Part shown: piece after piece, positions 15,585 to 24,132 of the stretch
How the letters are laid out: each line of letters starts with the position of its first letter
Position numbering within the stretch: position 1 is the first letter of the stretch
Origin: CAVQFB01 sp963711675
Lineage (GTDB): Bacteria; Acidobacteriota; Terriglobia; Terriglobales; Acidobacteriaceae
Direction of reading: 5' to 3'
DNA length: 64,000 bases
Assembly (NCBI GenBank): GCA_963711675.1
Contig: CAVQFB010000015.1
Span: forward strand, 1-64,000
The notes under the pieces: model-generated
Databases searched by the model: none
What the model was told of the DNA's origin: nothing
The model's input: the letters and a program-made list of their open reading frames with translations, nothing else
Translations under genes and position numbers: made by a program

Positions 15585-18282
15585 TCAAGATCGTTCGCGG
15601 AGCGAACGATCCTGCTCCGCTCGGGATGACAGAGCTTGAGAGGAAACGGCGCTCACAAACGGAATGCGCGGCAATTCGCGGCGGAGGTTGGCGGCGTAGC
15701 GTTCGCGGTACTCGGGATGATGCAGGACGGCGTAGACGTAATGGAAGATGTCCCACTTGGTGATGGAGAGGTCGTTGTAATGGGAGCGGAATTGTTCGAG
15801 CGCCCAGTCGGTGATGTTTTCGCGGCGATTGGTGCCGTCCTCGGCGTAGGTGTAGAACGGGAAGCACTGCGTTGTGCAACCAGGGCTCACCAAGTGCAGG
15901 TCGACCGGCAGTTGGGAAAAAAGTGCGCAGAATGGCTTATCAGATCCCGGCCCCGTGAAAACAGAGGAGAAGATTTTCTTTCACCGTTGCAGCAACGTAC
16001 TGAGCCGTATGAGCGGGCTCATCAACGAGAATATCTGAGTGATAGAGCATCGCTGCCGTGTATGGGCGGTAAAGCACGCGTCTCAGACTCGATTCCGAGA
16101 ACCGTGGCACATCGCCGGAAGTGAAGTGGCGCTTAAGATTTCTACTCCATTTCAGGGCTCCGTGGTCGACGAATGAATCTAGGTTCTGTGGTTTATCCTT
16201 ACGGTGATATAGATCGAGCTGCGAAGTGTATTGTGCGATGAACTTCTGGACGTTTTTGCTCACCTCGGCGGTCTGGAATCCGTAAACAATCGAATCGCGG
16301 TTGGTTGATACCCCGAGGGAGTGTTCTTTGAATAATCGACTGTCGGCATCAGCGACTGGAATGAAGTCATTGAATTCAGACTGGAGACCTTCAGTGAGCC
16401 ACGTGTGGTTTTCATCAGGTTTTAATTCTCGCCAGTCGATCCCTTTGATGTCGCCCGCGTCATTAAGGAAATCATACTTTTGTTCTTTCCTCCAAGATGG
16501 GCCAACAATGGCATAGTGGATTGGGCAGCAAACATTCTTGGGGCCGCCCATTCGGCGCACTAAGATGTTCACGCTGACGCCGACCTGGATGCCAAATACG
16601 TTGTGAGTTGTCCCAGATAGTTTGGGGTTCTTGCGAACATTTCCACCCAGATCCAGCACATAAATTTCTTCAAAGTCCCACCCCAAGGAAGCGCGAACCC
16701 CATCCAGTGATCGGTCGTCGATAAAACTGCTGTTAGTGACGAAACAGACGATTCCCTCAATCCCGATGCGATCAGTAGCCCACCGTATTGCCTTGAGATA
16801 CGGGTCCTGCAGCTTCCTGAGCAGTGTGGCCTTTGAATCTCGACCGTAAGTCTCCGATACTCGGCTGTCAATGACTGGATATTTGCGGTTCTTGTTGTTA
16901 TCGGTTTCGTCCACTTGGCCAGCGTTGTACGGCGGATTCCCGATTATCACGAAGATTTGTGATTCCTTCTGACGTTCACTCGTTGAGCGTTCTCCTCGGT
17001 CATGAACCCTAGCGACGCTTGTTCGGCTTCGGCCAGTTCAAACGTGTCCACCAACAAATCCCCGGAAACGCGCTGTATACTCCGGTGCGGTCAAAGTAGG
17101 CGTGTTCGATGTTCATGCTGGCAATGTAATACGGCAGCAGCATGACTTCGTTGCAGTGCAGCTCGTTTTCGTACTTGTAGGGCAAGTCGGTGGTCTTGAT
17201 CTTCTCCATGATGTGGACGATGAAGTTGCCGGTGCCGACGAAGGGATCGAGAATGTGGACACCTTTGTCGCCCAGTGAGCGTCCGAATTCTTCTTGAGAA
17301 TCTCCTCCACGCTGCGCACCATGAAGTTGACGATGGGCTGCGGCGTATAGACGATGCCGTGGGTGTCGGCTTCCTTGGGCGAGTATCCCTGAAAGAACCG
17401 CTCGTAAACCTTGTTTAGGAAAGCCTGCTTTTCCGTGAAGCCGGTGGTGTTTTCGGCACTGATTTCGATGGCCTTGTAGAAGCGGTCGAGCGGGCGCAGG
17501 AATTCGTTTCTGTTGAACGCGCGTTTGGTTAGTTCGACGATGACTTTTTCGATCTCGGCTGCGACGACATTGCGGCGGGTGAAGTCGGGATTGTCGAAGA
17601 TCCTCTCGAAGATGCGTTCTGTCAGCAGGTGCTGGATGAGCATGCGCTCAACGGCATCTTCGGAAAGATTGGGATTGATGGCCTGACGAACCAGGGCGTA
17701 GAAATCTTCGAAGCTATGGACGAAGGCGGGATTGCGGCGGCGCTCCTCGTCGATGATCTTCTTGACGGCGGCGGCGAGCTCCGGGATGCGCTCGGAAAAT
17801 TCGCTGACGGCTTGCTCCCACTCCTCGATGTGGGGAGCCTTGTAGTCAAAGAACTGGTTGACGATCTGCGCGAGGTAGTCAGGCTTGGAGATGTCCTCAT
17901 CGGCAATGCGGGCTCCGGCCTGATAGAGCACGGCGCGTTCGGGCGCCTGGAAGATGATGTTGTCGCGAGGATAGCCCTTCTCAAGCTTGGCCTTGATCTC
18001 GTGCTCAAGGTCGTCTTTTTCGTCCTTCGCTTCCCAATAACCGTGCGCGAGGTGGAATGTATCGAGCAGAGCGCCGTCCACGATGACACGGCTCTTGGCA
18101 CGTTGGATCGGGAATTGAGGAATGAAAGTAAGATGTAACTTTCTTCCGCAATCGGTGAGCAGCTTGGCGAAGGCGTCGCTGACCTGAGCCTCATTGTCAA
18201 AATGAAGCTGGCCGAGCTGGTTGAGCGCGGCGTAGTAGTTCTTTACCGCCGCGTGGGTTGGCTTGAGGGCGAGTTGTGTCAT
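15585..18282 (-). pseudogene. Type IIG/ISP-like restriction-modification protein (nuclease-methyltransferase fusion), frameshifted and 3'-truncated
   Basis: The intact first part (17113-18282) begins MTQLALKPTHAAVKNYYAAL. It has a PD-(D/E)xK-like nuclease core (IVDGALLDTF...YWEAK, with E84 and K86), a helical linker and YTPQPIVNFMVRSVEEIL. After a shift near 17290 comes methyltransferase motif I DPFVGTGNF, and after further shifts near 17040 and 16985 the amino-methyltransferase motif NPPY (IVIIGNPPYNAGQ) plus the target-recognition region. More shifts near 15955 and 15920 lead to FPFYTYAEDGTNRRENITDWALEQF...LRRELPRIPFV, the usual late segment of this family. There the similarity stops and the frame runs into a dispersed repeat, so the last part of the gene is missing. 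No separate helicase domain was seen. GC content is visibly lower than in the neighbours, suggesting transfer. Confidence 0.8.
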
Positions 18283-18985
18283 CGCTCCGAACTTCTGGGG
18301 AAGGAAACAGAGAGTTTAGCATTGGTGCGAAATTAGGTCTGGTGGCAGTGAAGGTGCCATCATCCGCAGAAAATCGCCGCCCAAGCGGAGCTTGAGGCGG
18401 GGCACCCTCCAGGGCTCGGATGATTGCGACCAGTGCCTCACTCTCTCCCGTGATCCACTTCCTTGACGACATCATCCTCCCCGCACGAGACTTTTTTCTA
18501 CAGCTCTCTACGAGGCTCGCTGCTCTTTGAAAACTGAATAGCCGTCTTCCGGGGCGACAACAGCTCGTGTGGAGCGGACACTCCTGTCCGCAGAGGATGA
18601 TTGTCATCCTGAGCGAGCGTTCTTTGCGCAGCGAAGGACCCGGGCGAGCCGCGCGTTCGTCGCCTTCTTGGCGACGCGGAATCGCGCGCTTGGCTCGCAT
18701 CCCTGCCGGATTGCTCCCTCAACTGCTTTGTCTTCAAGATTTTGCCCCTAAAATCTTTAGATCCAAAGATTTGGAGCACGTCGTTATACCCCGATCCTTT
18801 GCTTTCTGGATTTTGCAGACGCAAGGGGGGAGGGGGGTATACCTCGCAGGTCCCCGTTCGACTCGCCTCGCGAAAGCTCGGCGTCGCTCAGGGCAGGCTT
18901 TCGCTCGCGCTCCCTCCGCTACGTTCAGGATGACGAGAGAAAGGTTGCGGCCGTATCCAGTGGATCTTCGGACTAGGGGTGGGGG
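18283..18985. repeat. Gene-free interval with dispersed repeats
   Basis: No convincing gene was seen in 700 bp. A GTCATCCTGAGCG-type repeat reads on the plus strand at about 18602-18650. Another copy reads on the minus strand at about 18908-18959. A G-run (GGGGGGAGGGGGG-like, about 18822-18836) lies between them. Confidence 0.55.
18915..18959 (-). repeat. Right copy of inverted dispersed repeat flanking the R-M gene
   Basis: Read on the minus strand it begins TGGATACGGCCGCAACCTTT and continues into GTCATCCTGAACG. It is the inverse partner of 15368-15410 and lies on the other side of the restriction-modification gene. Confidence 0.65.
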
Positions 18986-19198
18986 CTAGTGGTGGGCAGT
19001 CGACTGGCGGGGAGACGACTGACGGGCAAGTTTCTGCTGAGCGCGGATTTCTTTTCTGCGCTGCTTGGCCCGCGCCTTGTTGCGCTTCTGCGCCGCCTTC
19101 GCCTCTTTATTTACGTGATGCTTCTTGGCATAGGCCGGCGCGCTGGCAAAGGCGAGCGAGAAGACTATCAGGAGCAGGATGGCAGAAAGTTTTTTCAT
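18986..19198 (-). CDS. Small, very basic secreted protein
   Basis: The 70-aa product has a clear signal peptide (MKKLSAILLLIVFSLAFASAPAYA) cleaved after AYA. The mature part, about 46 residues, is mostly Lys, Arg, Ala, Gln and His (KKHHVNKEAKAAQKRNKARAKQRRK), probably a single charged helix. No known domain recognised. Comparable Lys/Arg-rich exported proteins occur in Acidobacteriota; binding to nucleic acid or acidic polymer would be speculation. Confidence 0.75.
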   Translation of the reverse strand: MKKLSAILLLIVFSLAFASAPAYAKKHHVNKEAKAAQKRNKARAKQRRKEIRAQQKLARQSSPRQSTAHH

Positions 19199-19686
19199 GA
19201 CACCATGATCGCAAGCACAAAGATTGTATGTCAGGAGAGCAGGCCGGCGGCGAGGATATTTTTTCGGGAACCGCAGCGGCTAAAGCCGGTCGTGGTAGTG
19301 GGAAGTTGCGGCACGCCTGAAGGCGTGCCCTGATACAAGACGTGCGTTCATACTGGGCGTGCCCTGATACAAGGCATTGCCTCGATACAGGGCGTGCCCC
19401 GATTGCAAGGCCCTGCCCGGTGGTACAAGGCGTGCCCTGATACAGAGATCAATGTTCAGGTCCCACGTCTCGCAAAGAGCGCGAGACCTGGGGCACCGGT
19501 CACGAGGATATTTTCGCAGGGTTCACGCGGGCGAGGGCGCCCGCGCCACACGAGACATGGGGTACCCGGCTAGGGCGCCGGCTTCACATCGATTAGGCCA
19601 AGAGGGCCGGTGAGGGACCTCTCACAAAAAAAGAAAAGCCGCAAGCGAACCTGCGGCTGTGCCCACTGCAACCGTTGCTTGAAAGC
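19199..19686. repeat. Repeat-rich interval with degenerate tandem repeat
   Basis: Between about 19306 and 19446 the unit GGCGTGCCCTGATACAAG recurs in diverged form four to six times (for example GGCGTGCCCTGATACAAGA, then GGCGTGCCCTGATACAAGG). A palindrome (GGCACGCCTGAAGGCGTGCC, about 19310-19329) starts the array. CGGCGAGGATATTTT (about 19250) is echoed as CACGAGGATATTTT (about 19501). GGGCGAGGGCGCCCG (about 19527) matches the repeat near 13.22 kb in reverse. No gene seen. Confidence 0.6.
19625..19658 (-). terminator. Rho-independent terminator of the helical-repeat secreted protein gene
   Basis: On the minus strand, AGCCGCA (19658-19652) pairs with TGCGGCT (19643-19637) around an 8-nt loop and is followed by TTTCTTTTTTT. 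Confidence 0.85.
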
Positions 19687-20064
19687 CTAGTTGTGCTTGT
19701 CCTTGTAGATGCTCTTGCTGATGTGGTTCTGGCGACGATTCAACTGGTTCTGCTCGGCCTTGGTCAGGTGGCCGTTGTGCTTCGCCATGTCGTTGGCTTC
19801 CTGCTTCTGCACACTGGCTTCACGCTTTTCCAGGTTGGCAGTCTGAGCCGGACTCAGAGATCCGTTATTGATGCCGTTCGCGATCCGCTTCTGCTGGTTG
19901 GCTTCGCGGGCGTTGACTTCGTTCACGCGCGGATGGCCAGGATCGACCACGCCCGGTCCGGCGCCTGAGGTTGTGGAAGATGCGTCTTGAGCAGCGGCGG
20001 AACCGACGAACATCAGGCCGCCCACTGCCAGGACTAAGAGAGAGTTGGTGATTTTGTTGGTCAT
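19687..20064 (-). CDS. Secreted two-repeat helical protein, function unknown
   Basis: The 125-aa product has a signal peptide (MTNKITNSLLVLAVGGLMFVGSAAAQ) and a low-complexity linker (DASSTTSGAGPG). Two copies of a helical repeat follow, RIANGINNGSLSPAQTANLE then DMAKHNGHLTKAEQNQLNRR. Each has the pattern Gly-x-Leu-(S/T)-x-(A/K)-(Q/E)-x-x-x-Leu. Similar exported proteins are widespread in Acidobacteriota and Proteobacteria without assigned function. The gene is alone and has its own terminator. Confidence 0.8.
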   Translation of the reverse strand: MTNKITNSLLVLAVGGLMFVGSAAAQDASSTTSGAGPGVVDPGHPRVNEVNAREANQQKRIANGINNGSLSPAQTANLEKREASVQKQEANDMAKHNGHLTKAEQNQLNRRQNHISKSIYKDKHN

Positions 20065-20541
20065 GCGTATCTGAACCCCCGCGACAGAGGGTAGTCGCTG
20101 GAGGCGCTGCCGGGCGAGGTTACGGAGGTGCTCGCACGGCGGTTACTCCCCGGAATCAGACTCACGCGCTTAGACTTCCCCAGGAGTTGGTATCGCCGGC
20201 GGGTTATTCTCGCCTCATAAAGCACAGTAGGCGTCAGTTGGGTAACCGGCGCCTACTCTTGCTTCGCTTTGGGGGAGATTAATCTCGAGTGTCAGGGTAT
20301 GCCCTGATTCGAGGTTTGACCATCGGGTAAAACCTGTAGGCAATCAGATATAGGCGGGCGGCTGCCAGAATGGCTTTGATCGAGTAATCGTTACCATGAA
20401 TGCTGTAGGGTTCAGGCAACCAATTAGTCCCGAAGGTCAATCCCATATCAATACGCTATTCCAATGGAAGCCATTGTCTTTACATAACTTGACGGAGTTC
20501 TCCGACAGGTCATTCCAAAAGGAATTCGCAAGGTGGTTCTC
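20065..20541. other. Intergenic region with one hairpin
   Basis: No gene was seen in 477 bp. GTAGGCG (20227-20233) and CGCCTAC (20250-20256) form a 7-bp stem with a 16-nt loop. No riboswitch class could be recognised. Confidence 0.4.
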
Positions 20542-21036
20542 ATGAAGAAGGTGTGTTCAGCAAGAGGGCTATGGGCAGCGTCGAAGGGTCAGCTGGCGGC
20601 AGTAGCGATACTGATGTTCACGCTTTCCTGCACTGCCTTCGCAGCGCTGGGCGGAGACGCGACTTCCGTGCAACTGGATCAGGCGCAGATGAAGGGCAGC
20701 CTGCATAGCGCTCAGAAGGCGACGTATGCGGTTCACGAGATCACGGCGCCGACCGGAACCGTCGTGCGAGAGTATGTCTCGCCCACAGGGAAAGTGTTCG
20801 GCGTTGCCTGGCAAGGGCCATTCGTTCCGGATCTGCAGCAGCTCCTGGGCACCTACTTCGACCAGTATTCCCAGGCGGCGAAGAGCGCCAAGAAGGCTCA
20901 CGTGGGCAGGCAGCCGCTCTTTATCCAACAGCCGGGACTCGTGGTGCAGACGGGCGGACATATGCGCTCTTACACGGGCAGGGCATACGTTCCAGAAATG
21001 CTACCGCAGGGAGTGATCGCCGATGCGATACGTTAA
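20542..21036 (+). CDS. DUF2844 family exported protein
   Basis: The 164-aa protein starts at ATG 20542, 5 nt after AGGTGG. It has a signal peptide (LAAVAILMFTLSCTAFA), then the DUF2844 pattern: LGGDATSVQLDQAQMKGSL, YAVHEITAPTGTVVREYVSPTGKVFGVAWQGP and PDLQQLLGTYFDQY. The function is not known. DUF2844 genes are commonly found directly before DUF3443 genes, as here; the next gene overlaps this one by 14 nt. Confidence 0.9.
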   Translation: MKKVCSARGLWAASKGQLAAVAILMFTLSCTAFAALGGDATSVQLDQAQMKGSLHSAQKATYAVHEITAPTGTVVREYVSPTGKVFGVAWQGPFVPDLQQLLGTYFDQYSQAAKSAKKAHVGRQPLFIQQPGLVVQTGGHMRSYTGRAYVPEMLPQGVIADAIR

Positions 21037-22261
21037 AGCGAGCAGTGTGCGTGGCGGCTTGTTCTTGATAGCCCTGTTGGGAAGCCTGGGATTGCTCGCG
21101 GCCTGCGGGGGTGGGAACAGCAGCACCAGTTCCTCGTCGTCGAACAACACCATTACAACCTCCGGACAGAATGTGCAGCCGATCGCGGTGAACGGCGGAC
21201 CAGTACCGAATGTGAGCTACGAGAATGGCGCATTCACCAGCGTCACGCTCTGCGTTCCCGGGACTTCCACATGCCAGACGATCGACGGGATCCTGGTGGA
21301 CACGGGATCATTCGGCCTTCGAGTATTGAACTCAGCGATTACGCTGTCGCTGCCCGCTCTAAGTGCGAATGGCAGCGCGCTGACTGATTGCGCGACGTTC
21401 GTGGACGGTTCGTTCACGTTCGGCCTGGTAGAACAGGCGGACGTCAAGCTAGCGGGAGAAACCGCGAGCTCAGTTTCCATACATGTCATCGAGACCCCAA
21501 CGGCCTACGCTATACCAGCCAGCTGCTCGAATGGTGGGACGAACGAAGATACCCTGGCAACCTTAGGAGCGAACGGGATTCTCGGCGTGGGGCCCGAGCC
21601 GCAAGACTGTGGACTCGCATGCGATCCCGGAGGAGGTCAGGCTTCGCCGCCGACGCCCGCCTACTACTTGTGCTCCAGCAGCGTCGCGTGCCAGCCGGCG
21701 TTTGTAACTCTGGCACAACAGGTCACCAACCCGGTGGTGTTGTTCGCCACGGATAATAATGGTGTGATCATCGAGCTGCCGTCCGCTTCGGGGCCGGAGG
21801 CGAGTCTGAGTGGTTCGCTCGTCTTTGGCATCGGCACCCAGTCGAACAACCAGGTTCCCAGCAGCGCAACTCTGTTCCTGCTCAACAGTGCGGACAACTT
21901 TACCACCACTTTCAACGGTCAAGCACTTACCGGCAGTTTTATTGACAGTGGCTCGAATGCGCTTTTCTTCCCAGACTCGGCGATACCGGCCTGCACTGAT
22001 TTAACGTTCTTTTATTGTCCGGCGAGCACAATGAACCTCTCCGCGACAAATCAGGGAACCAATGGGGCCACAAGCAATGTGAGCTTCAGCGTTGGCAATG
22101 CAGACAGCATGAGCAGCGCAGACGCGGTTCTTCCCACGCTTGCGGGGCCGAATACGAGCGGATTTGACTGGGGTCTGCCATTCTTCTACGGACGTAACAT
22201 CTACACCGCCATCGACGGCAAGAGCACGCCATCGGGCACAGGTCCGTATTGGGCATACTGA
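21023..22261 (+). CDS. DUF3443 lipoprotein with pepsin-like aspartic-protease motifs
   Basis: The 412-aa protein has a lipobox (GLLAAC, Cys28) and a Ser/Asn-rich linker. Two matching motifs, LVDTGS (D93) and FIDSGS (D308), lie about 215 residues apart, as in two-lobed pepsin-type proteases. NGILGVG (184-190) matches the pepsin NGILGLG-type strand, and LPFFYGRNIYTAID (385-398) resembles pepsin GDVFLRxYYTVFD. This supports a bilobal aspartic-protease fold on the outer face of a membrane (inference). Several Cys pairs (77/84, 186/200) suggest disulfides. ATG 21023 overlaps the end of the DUF2844 gene, indicating coupled translation and a shared job, perhaps processing the DUF2844 partner. Confidence 0.85.
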   Translation: MRYVKASSVRGGLFLIALLGSLGLLAACGGGNSSTSSSSSNNTITTSGQNVQPIAVNGGPVPNVSYENGAFTSVTLCVPGTSTCQTIDGILVDTGSFGLRVLNSAITLSLPALSANGSALTDCATFVDGSFTFGLVEQADVKLAGETASSVSIHVIETPTAYAIPASCSNGGTNEDTLATLGANGILGVGPEPQDCGLACDPGGGQASPPTPAYYLCSSSVACQPAFVTLAQQVTNPVVLFATDNNGVIIELPSASGPEASLSGSLVFGIGTQSNNQVPSSATLFLLNSADNFTTTFNGQALTGSFIDSGSNALFFPDSAIPACTDLTFFYCPASTMNLSATNQGTNGATSNVSFSVGNADSMSSADAVLPTLAGPNTSGFDWGLPFFYGRNIYTAIDGKSTPSGTGPYWAY

Positions 22262-22611
22262 GAGGTCGGACCTGATCGGTTTTTGAACGTGTCGAAGAAT
22301 GGCATCGGCCTATCTCGATGGCTTAGTGCCGATTAGTCACTTATTCAGAAGTTAGCACGGCATTTCTGTGCGCAGATCGGTCGCACAAATTTTATTGATT
22401 GGACTCGAGCTCCAACTTCCTTCATAGTGAGTCTACTTCACATCCGGCTGCGCAGCCGGGCCCGTGGAGCTGATGTTTGCGTGTCGACCCTGTAGCGGCG
22501 CTGCAAATCGCCTGACCTCGTTGTTCTTCACCTAAAACTGAGCTTACACCACGCGATTTTCCGCGGAAGTGTGCTCTTCAAACGTTCTCAGCACGAAGAA
22601 CAGGAGATCCG
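22262..22611. other. Intergenic region, nothing recognised
   Basis: 350 bp without a gene. CCGGCTGCGCAGCCGGG (about 22445-22461) is a small palindrome. No terminator with a clear T-run was seen after the DUF3443 gene. Confidence 0.4.
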
Positions 22612-23040
22612 ATGAAATCGATTCGCAAGTTGGTATACGCCGCCCTTCTGGCATTAACGACCGTGGGCTTCACGCCCAGTTTGGCATCGGCTCAGGATGC
22701 GCACGGTTCCTTTACTTTGGGACACGATGTTCACTGGGAAAAAGCTGTCGTCGCGGCGGGAACGTACCGCTTCTCGTATGAATCCCAGGGACCGGCAGGA
22801 CTGCTCTTGCTGCAGAAAATCAACGGCCCGGGCGCCGGTTATCTGGTCTATGTGCGCGATATCGAGGAGTCAAAACCGACCGATGTGGACCAACTCCTTC
22901 TACAATCAACGCCCGGCGGCAGCTACGTCAGCACGATGCAATTGCCGCAATTCGGCATGACGTTCCGCTTCGTTGTGCCGCCGACAGCGGAAAAGCAGAT
23001 TGCAAGCGCTGCCACACCAGCCGCGGCGTCAGTTCGTTGA
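22612..23040 (+). CDS. Secreted hypothetical protein (acidobacterial type)
   Basis: The 142-aa product starts at ATG 22612, preceded by AGGAGA at good spacing. It has a signal peptide ending SLASAQ, then a beta-rich domain (HGSFTLGHDVHWEKAVVAAGTYRFSYESQGPAGLLLLQKINGPGAGYLVYVRDIEE). The pattern of 'LPAGTYxFxxxxxGxxxLxLxx' is familiar from small exported proteins of this phylum, with no known function. It is followed by a strong hairpin. Confidence 0.75.
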   Translation: MKSIRKLVYAALLALTTVGFTPSLASAQDAHGSFTLGHDVHWEKAVVAAGTYRFSYESQGPAGLLLLQKINGPGAGYLVYVRDIEESKPTDVDQLLLQSTPGGSYVSTMQLPQFGMTFRFVVPPTAEKQIASAATPAAASVR

Positions 23041-23059
23041 GTTCTTTTGCTGCACAGCT

Positions 23060-23093
23060 CGAGGGTGGATGCCGAACCGGACATCCGCCCTCG
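23060..23093 (+). terminator. Likely terminator hairpin between convergent genes
   Basis: CGAGGGTGGATG (23060-23071) pairs with CATCCGCCCTCG (23082-23093) at 11 of 12 positions around a 10-nt loop. The following ATTCTTG is only weakly T-rich. Confidence 0.55.
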
Positions 23094-23151
23094 ATTCTTG
23101 TGGCGATGAGACCAGGATGATATGGCCTCGGCAAATCTATAGAGCTGAAAC

Positions 23152-23904
23152 CTACTGTGGACCTCCGCGAGCTCGCACCACGCCTGAAGCCGAATTTCCT
23201 TTCACTTCGTCGCTCAGGATAATTGCTTCTGCAATTTCTTTCATGGGCTTGCGCTTCTGCCTGCTCTGGCGCTGCAAGGTCAGATAGGCCTGTTCTTCGT
23301 TCAATCCCAGATCGCGCTGCAGAATGCCTTTGGCACGTTCGACGATTTTCCGCGTCTGCAACTGTTCCGTCAGATTCGAGTTGCTTTCCTCAAGCCTCGC
23401 CATCTCAATTTCCGCGCCCACCAAGAACCCGACCGCCGAGATCAATCGAATCTCCTTTCGGCGGTAGACGTGGGAATTCCGATGTTGCAGGTTGATAACG
23501 CCTACCACCCGCCCCCTGCACATGAGGGGCACGGAAAGGAACGCCTCGTAGCTATCCTCGGGCAACTCGTGAAAAAACTGAAAGCGGGGATCCTGTGCCG
23601 CCTTCTCTGCAACCGCCACAGGTTCGCGATGCTCAGCGACCCATCCCGTAATCCCCTGCCCAACGCGTAGCTTCAGACGGTCGACTATTTCAGGATGCAG
23701 ATTCCTGGAAGCTCGCAGAACCAGTTCGTCGCCTTCGAGCACATAGATCAGGCAGGAGTCGCACTTTACGAGTGCGGAAGAAAATTCCACAACCCGGCTG
23801 AGTACCTCGTGAAACCCGTCTGCTGTCGCAAGGCGGGTACTTATATCGTGGAGAACGTCAACGTGTGAATCTTCAACCGATAATAAGGAGTCCATGGCAT
23901 ACAT
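23152..23904 (-). CDS. GAF-ANTAR transcription antitermination regulator
   Basis: The protein has about 250 aa. A GAF sensor domain at about 15-165 (LSRVVEFSSALVKCDSCLIYVLEGDELVLRA...GQGITGWVAEHREPV...SVPLMCRGRVVGVINL) is followed by a short helix and a C-terminal ANTAR RNA-binding domain (LQTRKIVERAKGILQRDLGLNEEQAYLTLQRQSRQKRKPMKEIAEAI). ANTAR proteins bind paired hairpins in leader RNAs and prevent termination. No clear ribosome site marks the start; ATG 23904 was chosen, with ATG 23895 possible. It lies downstream of the dicarboxylate symporter on the same strand, separated by about 230 bp. Confidence 0.92.
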   Translation of the reverse strand: MYAMDSLLSVEDSHVDVLHDISTRLATADGFHEVLSRVVEFSSALVKCDSCLIYVLEGDELVLRASRNLHPEIVDRLKLRVGQGITGWVAEHREPVAVAEKAAQDPRFQFFHELPEDSYEAFLSVPLMCRGRVVGVINLQHRNSHVYRRKEIRLISAVGFLVGAEIEMARLEESNSNLTEQLQTRKIVERAKGILQRDLGLNEEQAYLTLQRQSRQKRKPMKEIAEAIILSDEVKGNSASGVVRARGGPQ

Positions 23905-24132
23905 TATTGGTCTGGCGGGGATTCTGTCTAATTCCAAATTTTGATTGTCACAATAGAGATTTTATTGGCCAGCCGACGGGTTGTAGGGTGGGCGAATTAC
24001 ACATGCGGCGATCCTGCTGATGTACGGTGATTTACTCGCCGATGTATGCAGCTGATAGCTATGGCCGCAGCGCGTTAACATCGCATTAATGAAGGGGAAA
24101 ATGACAAACTGCGGCACTCGAATCACGACGCA

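Noticed and set aside
19306..19446. Possible CRISPR array
   Set aside because: Units are degenerate, spacing is irregular, there are no unique 30-40 nt spacers and no cas genes are present.
20280..20420. Possible c-di-GMP riboswitch (a GGTAAAACC-like bit near 20336)
   Set aside because: The conserved GEMM stems and tetraloop receptor could not be built around it.
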